From RUG11462 sp045539315 (GTDB taxonomy: Bacteria; Bacillota; Clostridia; Oscillospirales; Acutalibacteraceae), in NCBI GenBank assembly GCA_045539315.1, contig JAZQFC010000039.1, positions 62,001-126,000 of the forward strand: 64,000 nt of DNA, written 5' to 3'. The notes below the pieces were generated by a model. It made no database searches. It saw only the letters and a list, made by a program, of their open reading frames with translations, and had not been told where the DNA came from. A program made the position numbers and the translations under genes. Positions 41,650 through 50,420 of the stretch are shown here, in pieces (position 1 is the first letter of the stretch; each line of letters starts with the position of its first letter).

Positions 41650-43583
41650 TATGCGTTTTCCTTTGTATAATTCAAAAGACCGCCGGCGAGCAACATATCT
41701 CTTTGACGAGTTGAGAAATCAAGCGCTACATCAAAGGTTGTTCCTTGAGTTTTGTTCTTAACTGTATAAACAGTATCGCCATTTTTAATGGCAGCCGCGA
41801 TACCTTCAAAGCATAATTCATCATCTTTAGAAATTTTGTCGTAATCTGTTTCATCTACAAACACAAGCGGAATAATGCCCGCGTTAATAAGATTTGCAAC
41901 GTGAATACGAGCAAAAGATTTTGTGATAACTGCTTTGATACCAAGATAAAGTGGCACCAATGCCGCGTGCTCACGAGATGAGCCTTGACCATAGTTTGCG
42001 CCACCGATAATTACGCCGTTTCCTGCCGCTTTACAATTCTCGGCAAAATTCTCATCGCATTGCTTAAAGCAGAATTGTGAAAGATAAGGAATATTTGAAC
42101 GGTAAGGCAAGATTTTAGCGCCTGCCGGCATAATATGGTCAGTTGTAATGTTATCTTCAACTTTTAATACTGTTTTAGCGCAGATATCTTCCGGCATAGC
42201 AGTAGTAACAGGGAAAGGTTTAATGTTTGGACCACGAAGTATCTCAACTGAATCTGCTTCTTCTTCAGACGCAGGTGGAACGATAAGATTATCGCAAATA
42301 AGGAATTTTTCAGGCATTTCAATTTCAGTATAGCCACCGAGCGTTGTAGGGTCGGTAAGCACACCTGTAAGCGCTGACGCTGCAGCAGTTTCAGGAGAAA
42401 CAAGGTAAATTTGACCATCTGCAGTACCTGAACGACCTTCAAAGTTTCTGTTGAATGTACGAAGTGAGATACCTTTTGAATTTGGTGACTGTCCCATACC
42501 GATACAAGGGCCACAAGCACACTCTAAAATTCTACAACCTGCAGAAATAAGGTCTGCAAGCGCGCCACACTCTGCAAGCATTGTAAACACTTGTTTTGAG
42601 CCAGGAGCGATACCAACAGAAACATCAGGATGAACTGTTTTGCCTTTTAAAATTTGCGCTACTCGAAGCAAATCACGAAGTGATGAGTTTGTACAAGAGC
42701 CGATAAGCACTTGGTCAACTTTAATCTGACCGATTTCTTCTACCGATTTTACATTATCAGGCATATGAGGCATAGCAGCCGCTGCTTTAAGTTTTGATAA
42801 ATCAATATCAATTACTTCGTCATAAACTGCGTCCTCATCTGCGAAAACAGGAGTATAGTCTTCTTCTCTGCCTTGCGCTTTTAAGAATTCACGAGTTACT
42901 TCATCTGCAGGGAAAACAGAAGTAGAAGCGCCGAGTTCTGCGCCCATATTTGTAATAGTTGCACGCTCTGGAACAGATAAAGTTTTAACGCCTTCTCCAC
43001 CGTATTCAACAATTTTGCCAACGCCGCCTTTAACTGACATAATACGAAGCACTTCTAAAATAACATCTTTAGCAGAAACATAAGGAGAAAGTTTACCTGT
43101 TAAATTAATTCTTGTCATTTTTGGCATTGTGATATGATACTCGCCGCCGCCCATAGCAACAGCAACATCAAGACCACCTGCGCCAAATGCGAGCATACCT
43201 ATACCACCACCTGTTGGTGTGTGGCTGTCAGAGCCGATTAAAGTTTTGCCAGGAATACCAAATCTCTCTAAATGAACCTGGTGGCAAATACCATTACCAG
43301 GACGAGAGAAATAAATACCATGTTTTTTAGCAATTGAGCCGATAAAACGGTGGTCATCCATATTTTCAAAACCTGTTTGAAGTGTATTATGGTCTATGTA
43401 AGCAACAGAGCGCTCTGTTTTAACACGCTTTACACCCATAGCCTCAAATTCAAGATAAGCCATTGTGCCTGTTGCATCTTGAGTTAAAGTTTGGTCAATG
43501 CGAATACCAATATCTTCGCCTTTTTTCATTTCGCCGCACACTAAATGCGCTTCGATTATTTTCTCTGCAATTGTCTTGCCCAT
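41649..43583 (-). CDS. Aconitate hydratase
   Basis: A 644-aa aconitase-family enzyme of the shorter clostridial type (standard AcnA is about 890 aa). Iron-sulfur ligands lie in GSCTNSS and CGPCIGMG; SDSHTPTGGGIG and the C-terminal swivel domain with GSSREHAAL are present. It converts citrate to isocitrate; a homoaconitase or isopropylmalate role is less likely, since large and small domains are fused here. The ATG follows GGAGGTAATAAA. Confidence 0.9.
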   Translation of the reverse strand: MGKTIAEKIIEAHLVCGEMKKGEDIGIRIDQTLTQDATGTMAYLEFEAMGVKRVKTERSVAYIDHNTLQTGFENMDDHRFIGSIAKKHGIYFSRPGNGICHQVHLERFGIPGKTLIGSDSHTPTGGGIGMLAFGAGGLDVAVAMGGGEYHITMPKMTRINLTGKLSPYVSAKDVILEVLRIMSVKGGVGKIVEYGGEGVKTLSVPERATITNMGAELGASTSVFPADEVTREFLKAQGREEDYTPVFADEDAVYDEVIDIDLSKLKAAAAMPHMPDNVKSVEEIGQIKVDQVLIGSCTNSSLRDLLRVAQILKGKTVHPDVSVGIAPGSKQVFTMLAECGALADLISAGCRILECACGPCIGMGQSPNSKGISLRTFNRNFEGRSGTADGQIYLVSPETAAASALTGVLTDPTTLGGYTEIEMPEKFLICDNLIVPPASEEEADSVEILRGPNIKPFPVTTAMPEDICAKTVLKVEDNITTDHIMPAGAKILPYRSNIPYLSQFCFKQCDENFAENCKAAGNGVIIGGANYGQGSSREHAALVPLYLGIKAVITKSFARIHVANLINAGIIPLVFVDETDYDKISKDDELCFEGIAAAIKNGDTVYTVKNKTQGTTFDVALDFSTRQRDMLLAGGLLNYTKENA

Positions 43584-43620
43584 TTTATTACCTCCGAAAA
43601 TAACTTTTTAATTACCATAT

Positions 43621-43649
43621 ATTTTATCATAGTTTTTTAAAAAAGTCTA
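43621..43649 (-). promoter_or_regulatory. Probable promoter of the aconitase operon
   Basis: Minus strand TAGACT (43644-43649), 17 bp, TAAAAT (43621-43626) with extended TGA. Confidence 0.5.
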
Positions 43650-43658
43650 TCTAAATCG

Positions 43659-43687
43659 TTGAAAAATTTGAAAAAAGATGTTATTAT
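43659..43687 (+). promoter_or_regulatory. Promoter of tmcAL
   Basis: TTGAAA (43659-43664), 17 bp, TATTAT (43682-43687) with TGT upstream, 33 bp before the ATG. Confidence 0.62.
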
Positions 43688-43719
43688 GTAAATATAAGAT
43701 AATATCTTAAGGAGATTTT

Positions 43720-44907
43720 ATGAAAGTTGCAGGAATTGTTGCTGAATATAACCCTTTTCACAACGGTCACAAATTCCAAGTTGACTCTCTTGTTGAGCGT
43801 GGGTTTTCTCATATTGTTTGCGCTTTAAGTGGTAACTTTGTTCAGCGTGGCGATGTGGCAATAATCGATAAATGGCAACGCACCAAAATGGCGCTTGAAA
43901 ATGGGGTTGATTTGGTGCTTGAAATTCCTACTTCATATTGTCTTGCGCCTGCTGAAAAATATGCTTTTTCGGCAGTTGAGATTCTTGATAACACAGGTGT
44001 TGTAGATAGCCTTTGTTTCGGTAGTGAAACAGGTGAACTTGACACTCTTTTAGCGCTTTGCAAAGATATTTTAAAATCAGATGAAGTTAATCAAAAAATT
44101 AAGCAGAATTTAAAAAGCGGTGTTACATTTTCTGCTGCTAGAAGTAGTGCTATAAAAGATGTTTTTGGCGAAAAATATGCTGATATTTTAAAAAATCCTA
44201 ATGATATTTTGGGGCTTGAATATATAAACGCTTTAAATTCGCTTGATAGTAAAATAAAGCCTTTTGCTATAAAGCGCACAGGCGCCATGCATAATGATAC
44301 TAAAACGAGCGATAATATTGCTAGTGCAAGTAGTATTAGAAACTTTGTTTTTGAAAACGAGGCTTATGAAAACTTTTTGCCTGAAAAAACTAACAAGATT
44401 TTAGAAACTGCCAAAGCGGAAAAAACTTTCCCTGTAAGGCTTGAAAATGCGAATCGAGTTATTATTTCAAAACTTCGAGAAAAAGAAAAAAGCGATTTTG
44501 AAAAACTCAATGACGTTTGCGAGGGGCTTCACAACAGGCTTTATGACGCGGTAAGACAAGCCGAAACTATTGATGAAGTTTATAACAACGCTAAAACAAA
44601 ACGCTACACAATGGCTAAAATCAGGCGTCTTTATTTAAACGCGCTTTTAGATATTTATTCTTATGAAAAACCGCCTTATTTAAGAGTTTTAGGCTTTTCT
44701 GAAAAAGGCAAAGAACTTTTAAGTGAGATTAAAAAGAGATGTAGCCTTCCTATTGTTTCTTCTTATTCTGACGCTAAAAGAATCTCAAAAGCAGCGCAAG
44801 AATATTTTGAAAAAGAGGCTAAATTCACAGATTTTTATTCAATGCTTACACCGAAAATTCAGCCTACGGGCGCTGAATTTTCGCAAGGCATTGTTAAAAT
44901 AAACTAA
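43720..44907 (+). CDS. tmcAL: tRNA(Met) cytidine acetate ligase TmcAL
   Basis: A 395-aa HIGH-type nucleotidyltransferase that activates acetate with ATP and forms N4-acetylcytidine at the wobble base of elongator tRNA-Met. The N-terminus AGIVAEYNPFHNGHKFQV carries the nucleotide-binding motif NPFHNGH, and SGNFVQRGDVAIIDKWQRTKMAL is typical of the YlbM/TmcAL family. ATG 43720 follows AAGGAG. A short DUF1858 gene follows 18 bp later and may be cotranscribed. Confidence 0.93.
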   Translation: MKVAGIVAEYNPFHNGHKFQVDSLVERGFSHIVCALSGNFVQRGDVAIIDKWQRTKMALENGVDLVLEIPTSYCLAPAEKYAFSAVEILDNTGVVDSLCFGSETGELDTLLALCKDILKSDEVNQKIKQNLKSGVTFSAARSSAIKDVFGEKYADILKNPNDILGLEYINALNSLDSKIKPFAIKRTGAMHNDTKTSDNIASASSIRNFVFENEAYENFLPEKTNKILETAKAEKTFPVRLENANRVIISKLREKEKSDFEKLNDVCEGLHNRLYDAVRQAETIDEVYNNAKTKRYTMAKIRRLYLNALLDIYSYEKPPYLRVLGFSEKGKELLSEIKKRCSLPIVSSYSDAKRISKAAQEYFEKEAKFTDFYSMLTPKIQPTGAEFSQGIVKIN

Positions 44908-44925
44908 ATACGGAGGTACAAACAA

Positions 44926-45132
44926 ATGGTTGTAACAAAAGATACTATTATCGGCGATATTCTTGATTATAATGTTGACACTGCGCCTTTCTTCTTTGAA
45001 ATGGGTATGCACTGTCTTGGTTGCCCTGCTTCACGTGGCGAATCAATTGAAGACGCTTGTGCAGTGCACGGTGTTAGTGCTGACGAGTTAGTTGAAAAAT
45101 TAAACAACTTTTTAGCATCAAGCAAAAACTAA
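44926..45132 (+). CDS. DUF1858 hybrid-cluster-associated redox protein
   Basis: A 68-aa protein of the DUF1858 family: ITKDTIIGDIL-like start, central MGMHCLGCPAS with a CxxC redox pair, and a C-terminal helix ADELVEKLNNFLA. In anaerobes such proteins are often encoded beside the hybrid-cluster protein; none is in this window. A thiol-redox or metal-sensing role is inferred only. It begins after GGAGG and ends before a strong terminator. Confidence 0.9.
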   Translation: MVVTKDTIIGDILDYNVDTAPFFFEMGMHCLGCPASRGESIEDACAVHGVSADELVEKLNNFLASSKN

Positions 45133-45142
45133 TTTTTACATT

Positions 45143-45171
45143 AAAAAAGCACCCTGATGGGTGCTTTTTTG
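45143..45171. terminator. Bidirectional terminator, family C copy 1
   Basis: GCACCC-TGAT-GGGTGC (45149-45164) between A6 and T6. The copy at 46635-46650 has one compensated base-pair change. Confidence 0.88.
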
Positions 45172-45177
45172 TTTTAA

Positions 45178-46545
45178 CTAAATTTGCTCTTCAAATTCTA
45201 CTAAGGAATGTTCTTTAATAAACTCTTCGTATTTAAGATTTTCCGCAAAAGAATAGAACTTTTCTAAATTAAATGTTTTATTTGATACTTCCCAAGGCAC
45301 CATATAATCATTATATACTATTTTATACAGTCTCTTGCTTTTATCGGTTACATCAAGTGAAAAGAAATCTCGTGCCATGATTTTTTCACCTTTTTTATTT
45401 TTACAATGCAAATACGGACCTGTGATAAATCTGCTATCTATTTTATATGTATCATTAAAAAGCGGTGATTCGGAAAAACGAATTTCTACGCTTGTACCAT
45501 GTTTTTTAATAGCAGACGCTAAACACATAAATACTTTGTAATAATTTCCTTCAACACTATCGTCACCATAAACAGATCTATATGCATCACTCCAAGGAGC
45601 TACAAGCAATAACCTTATATTTAAATTTTTGTTTTTAGCGCATGCTTTCTCTATTGCTTTTATAAATTTATTTTTTGCAGTCATAATAAGACGATATCCA
45701 GAAATCCATATCTCTTTTTTGCATTTTGGAATTTCTGATTCTAAAATTTCGTCTTTATAAAACTGCAAATTACTAATACCAAAACTCTTAAGTTTATTAA
45801 TGTATTCATCATTTTTAGACTCTCTAAATTTTACTATTGTATCGGACACCAAACAAAAAGCAGACGCAAGCAAAGATGTTATCAGCGCCAGTAATAGTTC
45901 GTTTATTATGCCTTCTTTAGCGAAAAGCCAAGCAACAAAGCATACAATAATCACAGAAACAAGTATTGCTAAAAACAAAATATTTCCATACAGGTGATAC
46001 TGGCTTAATATTTCCTTTTTTGTTTTTTTATCTGGTCTTCTTTCATAATAAACTGTATCAATGTTAGGACCTCTATCATCTTCAATTCTTTCAAATTCAT
46101 GAAAATTCCTTGACAAAAGAATGTTAATATGGCTATTGTTTTCTGACCAAGTGCGAGTGTAAATGTGCTTTTTTGAATTTTTCTTTATTACATATTCATA
46201 AATTCTACTCGCATATCCTCTTTTACGATAATCATGGTGAACTATAAGAGTTGAAATATACATATTAGGACTTGCTTGAATAACAGATGAAACATAATTC
46301 TCTATACAAGACATAAACGCAACTACCTTTTTGTTTTCAATTAAAAAATAGTTCACTTGTGTACAAATGCATTTAAAATATCCATCTAAAGAGGAATTAC
46401 CTTCTGTTGAAGCATCAAAATCACTTTGTGTTGATGAATTTCTTGCAGAAAGTTTTGGTACAAAATCTTCATTACACATTTCAAGCAATTGTTTTACATC
46501 GTTTTTATAATTTTTAGGCACACCGTTTCTTTTAATTATTTTCAT
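45178..46545 (-). CDS. GNAT - two-helix membrane - C-terminal domain fusion, unknown
   Basis: A 455-aa protein with an unusual architecture. Residues about 1-170 form a GNAT acetyltransferase domain (acetyl-CoA motif VHHDYRKRGYASRIYEYV). Two transmembrane helices follow (about 189-212 and 216-238). The C-terminal 200 residues (ISGYRLIMTAKNKFIKAIEK, IRLLLVAPWSDAYRSVYG, SRFITGPYLHC) resemble a phospholipase-D-like sensor or enzyme fold, but I see no intact HxKxxxxD motif. It is isolated between two family C terminators and has its own promoter. An envelope-stress or defence role is possible but unproven. ATG 46545 follows GGTGG. Confidence 0.65.
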   Translation of the reverse strand: MKIIKRNGVPKNYKNDVKQLLEMCNEDFVPKLSARNSSTQSDFDASTEGNSSLDGYFKCICTQVNYFLIENKKVVAFMSCIENYVSSVIQASPNMYISTLIVHHDYRKRGYASRIYEYVIKKNSKKHIYTRTWSENNSHINILLSRNFHEFERIEDDRGPNIDTVYYERRPDKKTKKEILSQYHLYGNILFLAILVSVIIVCFVAWLFAKEGIINELLLALITSLLASAFCLVSDTIVKFRESKNDEYINKLKSFGISNLQFYKDEILESEIPKCKKEIWISGYRLIMTAKNKFIKAIEKACAKNKNLNIRLLLVAPWSDAYRSVYGDDSVEGNYYKVFMCLASAIKKHGTSVEIRFSESPLFNDTYKIDSRFITGPYLHCKNKKGEKIMARDFFSLDVTDKSKRLYKIVYNDYMVPWEVSNKTFNLEKFYSFAENLKYEEFIKEHSLVEFEEQI

Positions 46546-46579
46546 AAAGCCACCTTTTAATTCATATTACTTTAAATTA

Positions 46580-46607
46580 ATTATAACACACAATATTATT
46601 TTTTCAA
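46580..46607 (-). promoter_or_regulatory. Promoter of the GNAT-membrane fusion gene
   Basis: Minus strand TTGAAA (46602-46607), 16 bp, TATAAT (46580-46585) with extended TGT. Confidence 0.6.
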
Positions 46608-46629
46608 TCGAAATTAAATATTTCAAAAT

Positions 46630-46656
46630 AAAAAGCACCTTGATAGGTGCTTTTTA
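46630..46656. terminator. Terminator, family C copy 2
   Basis: GCACCT-TGAT-AGGTGC (46635-46650) with flanking A and T runs, just downstream of the minus-strand gene ending at 46676. Confidence 0.86.
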
Positions 46657-46675
46657 TTGAATTAATATATTAAAG

Positions 46676-47152
46676 TTATGTATTTTCACAGTCTCGTTTT
46701 GTATATTTATATGTAATATCTCCGCATTTTTTGCATCTATATTTATTCTTATCTGTATATCTTGTTCCTGGAATATATGTTTCGCTTGTTCCTATCACAT
46801 TCCCTGCTCGATCATAATTATCAAGAAATTTTTTTATTGAAATTTGTTCTTTTTTTACAACTTCATAACTAATATATTTTACGCAAAATTTCCCTTTGCA
46901 TTTGCGACATTTTGATAAGCTACCTATTCCGAAATAAAAAACTAAAAATGCTAATAAAAGCAAAATCACACAAGCAAAAAATATTGCTGAAATTTGTAAT
47001 ATATCATTTAATTCAAGTGTATAATTAGTTTCATTTAGTCCTATAATCATTCCAATAATACCACAACAACCTAAAACTGAAAGACAAATAATAACACCAA
47101 TATAAAACTTCTTTAATATTTTAAGTAATTTTTCTTTTGTAGCTTCTGTCAT
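46676..47152 (-). CDS. Membrane protein with C-terminal zinc-ribbon motif
   Basis: A 158-aa protein: two hydrophobic helices (about 16-38 and 50-76), then CRKCKGKFC and a distant CKKC pair, which together look like a zinc ribbon. It resembles in layout, though not clearly in sequence, the small protein at 4743-5192. Function unknown. ATG 47152 follows GGAGATTTTAAA. Confidence 0.68.
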   Translation of the reverse strand: MTEATKEKLLKILKKFYIGVIICLSVLGCCGIIGMIIGLNETNYTLELNDILQISAIFFACVILLLLAFLVFYFGIGSLSKCRKCKGKFCVKYISYEVVKKEQISIKKFLDNYDRAGNVIGTSETYIPGTRYTDKNKYRCKKCGDITYKYTKRDCENT

Positions 47153-47210
47153 TTTAAAATCTCCTTTTCTAATATAAACATATTGTAAACTAATTGTGTA
47201 AAAGTGTAAA

Positions 47211-47229
47211 CCTCCCAGATTTTGGGAGG
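47211..47229 (-). terminator. Hairpin after gatB
   Basis: CCTCCCA (47211-47217) pairs with TGGGAGG (47223-47229). In the gatB direction the T-tract is short (TTT), so termination may be partial. Confidence 0.6.
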
Positions 47230-47236
47230 TTTTATT

Positions 47237-48652
47237 TTAACCGATTATTTCTTTGATAATTTGTGTTGCAAGGCGAGCGTCTGCTTTACCGCGTGTTTCT
47301 TTCATAACGCCACCGATAAGCGCGCCAATTGCCGCGCCCTTACCACCTTTAATATCTTCAACGGCTTTAGGATTAGCAGCAACCACCTTTTCACAAACTG
47401 CTCGAAGTTCGCCTTCATCAACGCCACCCATTTGACTTTCATCAATAAAATCAGTAGCGTCTTTACCGCTTTCAAGCATTTTTTCCAAAGTTGCTCTTGC
47501 AAGGTTATTGTTGATTTTACCTTCTTCTAAAAGTTTAATCAAATCTATCATTTGTTTCGCACTAACTTTAATGTCAAACTGCTCTTTATCTGCATCAGTT
47601 GCAAGTGTACGATAGATAGCTGAAATAATGAAGTTTGAGCAATTCTTTGGCTTTTTAATTTCACTTGCTACTTCATCAAAGAACTCTGCTACTTTACGGT
47701 ATTTAACCAAAATTTTCGCATCTGTTTCATTGATTTCATAGTCATTCATATATCTTAATTTTTTGCTATCAGGAAGTTCAGGAAGAGTTGATTTAATCGC
47801 TTCAATTTCTTCATCGGTAGTATGAATTGTAACCAAATCAGGCTCTCTGAAATAACGATAATCATGCGCATCTTCTTTTGAACGCATACCTTCAGTTTCG
47901 CCTGTGCCGGTGTTAAATCTACGAGTTTCCTGAATAACTTCTTCGCCGGATTCAATAAGGTCAACCTGTCTATCAAACTCATATTCCATAGCCTGACGCA
48001 TAAATGTAAACGAGTTCATATTTTTAATCTCGGTACGAGTTCCCAATTTTTCGCTATCCTTTTCTTTAACAGAAACATTGACATCGCAACGAAGTGAGCC
48101 CTCTTGCATTTTACAGTCAGAAACGCCAACATATTTCATAATAAGTTGCAACTTTTCAACATATTCAATTGCTTCATCAATTGAGCGAATATCAGGCTCG
48201 GTTACAATTTCGATAAGTGGCACACCACCACGGTTGTAGTCAACAAAAGTGTCGCCACGCTCGTGAACAAGTTTGCCTGCATCTTCTTCAATATGAATAC
48301 GCAAAATGCGAATTTTTTTGCCTGAATCAAGTTCAATATAGCCATTTGAACAAAGTGGTTTATCATACTGCGAAACCTGATATGCTTTTGATAAATCAGG
48401 GTAGCAGTAATTTTTTCTATCCATCTTTGCAATGTTGTTAATAGTACAATTTGTAGCCAAACCTGCCTTGATAGCATAGTTTACAACCTGCTTATTAAGA
48501 CGAGGCATAGTACCAGGAAGACCGATACAAATTGGACAACAATGAGTATTAGGTTTGCCGCCAAATTGAGTGGTACAAGAACAGAAAATCTTTGTTTTTG
48601 TTGATAACTCTACATGGGTTTCAAGACCTGAAACTATTTCATAATCTTTCAT
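47237..48652 (-). CDS. gatB: Asp/Glu-tRNA amidotransferase subunit B
   Basis: A 471-aa tRNA-binding and kinase subunit of GatCAB, which converts Asp-tRNA-Asn or Glu-tRNA-Gln to the amide form. N-terminal VSGLETHVELSTKTKIFCSC and HCCPICIGLPG (zinc cysteines), DYNRGGVPLIEIVTEPD, and a C-terminal YqeY-like helical tail (LEEGKINNNLARATLEKML...) are diagnostic. The start overlaps the gatA stop (TAATG). Confidence 0.96.
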   Translation of the reverse strand: MKDYEIVSGLETHVELSTKTKIFCSCTTQFGGKPNTHCCPICIGLPGTMPRLNKQVVNYAIKAGLATNCTINNIAKMDRKNYCYPDLSKAYQVSQYDKPLCSNGYIELDSGKKIRILRIHIEEDAGKLVHERGDTFVDYNRGGVPLIEIVTEPDIRSIDEAIEYVEKLQLIMKYVGVSDCKMQEGSLRCDVNVSVKEKDSEKLGTRTEIKNMNSFTFMRQAMEYEFDRQVDLIESGEEVIQETRRFNTGTGETEGMRSKEDAHDYRYFREPDLVTIHTTDEEIEAIKSTLPELPDSKKLRYMNDYEINETDAKILVKYRKVAEFFDEVASEIKKPKNCSNFIISAIYRTLATDADKEQFDIKVSAKQMIDLIKLLEEGKINNNLARATLEKMLESGKDATDFIDESQMGGVDEGELRAVCEKVVAANPKAVEDIKGGKGAAIGALIGGVMKETRGKADARLATQIIKEIIG

Positions 48653-50109
48653 TACATTTCTACCCCCATTTCTGCTCTTTTATAATTATTTGTTGCTTGT
48701 TCAAACTTGTAAGCAGCATTCAAAATCTTTGATTCACAGAATGAATCGCCGATGAGTTGCATACCGATAGGCATTCCGTCTTTATCAACTCCACAAGGAA
48801 TTGAAACGCCAGGAAGACCTGCAATATTAACAGGTACTGTGCAAATATCGGTAAGATAAGTTTGAACAGAATCTTCAGATGTAAAGCCTTTTTTAAACGC
48901 AGTCATAGGAACAGTTGGCGCAAGGATTACATCGCATTTTGCAAATGCATCTTTAAACGCTTTTACAATTGTTCCACGAAGATTCTGCGCTTTTTTATAA
49001 TAAGCATCATAATAACCGCTAGAAAGCACATAAGTACCTAATAAAATTCTTCTTTGAACTTCTTTGCCAAAGCCCTCTGAACGAGTTTTACACATCATAT
49101 CATGAATACCATTATAACTATTAGTTCTATAGCCATAACGAATTGAATCATATCTACCCAAATTTGATGATGCCTCTGCACAAGCGAGAATGTAATAAAC
49201 AGGAAGAGTGTATTTGAGAATCGGCAACTCAAATTCTACAATTTCTGCGCCGAGTGTTTTATAAGTTTCAATCGCCTTTTCAATAGCCTCTTTAACATCG
49301 CCTGAAAGGCCTTCAAAATACTCTTTTGCAACGCCGATTTTCATACCTTTTAAATCTTTATCAAGTTTATCGGCAGTTGTTTCCGCCTTGCCAGAGCAAG
49401 TTGAATCATAATAATCTTTGTCTGAAATCGCATCAAAAACGATAGCCGCATCTTCAACACAAGTTGTAATAGGGCCGATTTGGTCAAGCGATGAAGCATA
49501 AGCGATAAGACCATATCTTGACACCGCGCCATAAGTTGGTTTTAAGCCAACGATACCGCAGAATGATGCAGGTTGACGAATTGAACCACCTGTATCAGAG
49601 CCAAGACCATAAACTGCGATATTACCTGCAACTGCAGATGCAACACCACCCGATGAGCCACCAGCAACTTTTGAAATATCATGTGGGTTTGATGGCGCGC
49701 CGAAATAAGATGTTTCACTCGCCGAGCCCATTGCAAACTCGTCCATATTAGTCTTACCAAGCAAAATTGCGCCGGCATCTTTTAACTTTTCCCAAACAAA
49801 AGCATCATAAATTGGCTTGTAGCCAGACAAGATTTTTGAACAACAAGTGGTTTCAATACCATTTGTTGAAATATTGTCTTTCAAAGTCATCGGAATACCC
49901 TCTAAAAGTCCGATTTCTTCGCCTTTTGCAATTTTTGCATCAACTGCTTTTGCTTGATTTAACGCTTGTTCTTCGGTTGTAAGCACATAAGCGTTCAAGT
50001 CATTATGAGTTGCTTTTATAGCATCAATATATTTTTGAGTAAGTTCTACGCACGAAATCTCGCCATTTACGAGCATATCGTGAGTTTTTTTAATTTTTGA
50101 AACTGTCAT
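48652..50109 (-). CDS. gatA: Asp/Glu-tRNA amidotransferase subunit A
   Basis: The glutaminase subunit of GatCAB, 485 aa, amidase-signature family. The catalytic Lys-Ser-Ser set is visible in MTLKDNIST (Lys), GGSSGGVASAVA and GSDTGGSIRQPASFCG. It supplies ammonia to GatB. ATG 50109 follows AAGGAGC, 10 bp after the gatC stop. Confidence 0.96.
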   Translation of the reverse strand: MTVSKIKKTHDMLVNGEISCVELTQKYIDAIKATHNDLNAYVLTTEEQALNQAKAVDAKIAKGEEIGLLEGIPMTLKDNISTNGIETTCCSKILSGYKPIYDAFVWEKLKDAGAILLGKTNMDEFAMGSASETSYFGAPSNPHDISKVAGGSSGGVASAVAGNIAVYGLGSDTGGSIRQPASFCGIVGLKPTYGAVSRYGLIAYASSLDQIGPITTCVEDAAIVFDAISDKDYYDSTCSGKAETTADKLDKDLKGMKIGVAKEYFEGLSGDVKEAIEKAIETYKTLGAEIVEFELPILKYTLPVYYILACAEASSNLGRYDSIRYGYRTNSYNGIHDMMCKTRSEGFGKEVQRRILLGTYVLSSGYYDAYYKKAQNLRGTIVKAFKDAFAKCDVILAPTVPMTAFKKGFTSEDSVQTYLTDICTVPVNIAGLPGVSIPCGVDKDGMPIGMQLIGDSFCESKILNAAYKFEQATNNYKRAEMGVEM

Positions 50110-50119
50110 AATATGCTCC

Positions 50120-50398
50120 TTAAACCTTTTTCTTTACAGGGAAGTAGCCGTTTTCGCCACCGTCAACATTTTTCAAAATTTCACTTTGTGGAAAAGACTC
50201 TACAACCTCATCTTCACGGAAAACATTAGAGAGATTATTGATATTATCAAATTCTTCTATCTCGCCGTCATACTCATTGATAGTATCAGCAAATTTAATA
50301 ATATTCATCATTTCTTGGGTTAAATTATCAATTTCATCTTCTTCAATATGAAGTTTTGAAAGTAACGCTAAATTTAAAATTTCTTCTCTTGTTACCAT
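50120..50398 (-). CDS. gatC: Asp/Glu-tRNA amidotransferase subunit C
   Basis: The 92-aa GatC linker subunit that stabilises GatA-GatB. Typical features are the N-terminal helix EEILNLALLSKLHIEEDEI and the C-terminal extended part FREDEVVESFPQSEILKN. ATG 50398 follows GGAGAGAGATTA. An in-frame extension to 50440 would overlap the transposase gene and is rejected. Confidence 0.93.
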   Translation of the reverse strand: MVTREEILNLALLSKLHIEEDEIDNLTQEMMNIIKFADTINEYDGEIEEFDNINNLSNVFREDEVVESFPQSEILKNVDGGENGYFPVKKKV

Positions 50399-50420
50399 TA
50401 ATCTCTCTCCTTTTTTGTTT

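Noticed and set aside
45178..45700. A phospholipase D HKD motif in the GNAT-membrane protein (LHCKNKKGEK)
   Set aside because: HxK is present, but no Asp occurs at the required +5 position, and only one such site exists.
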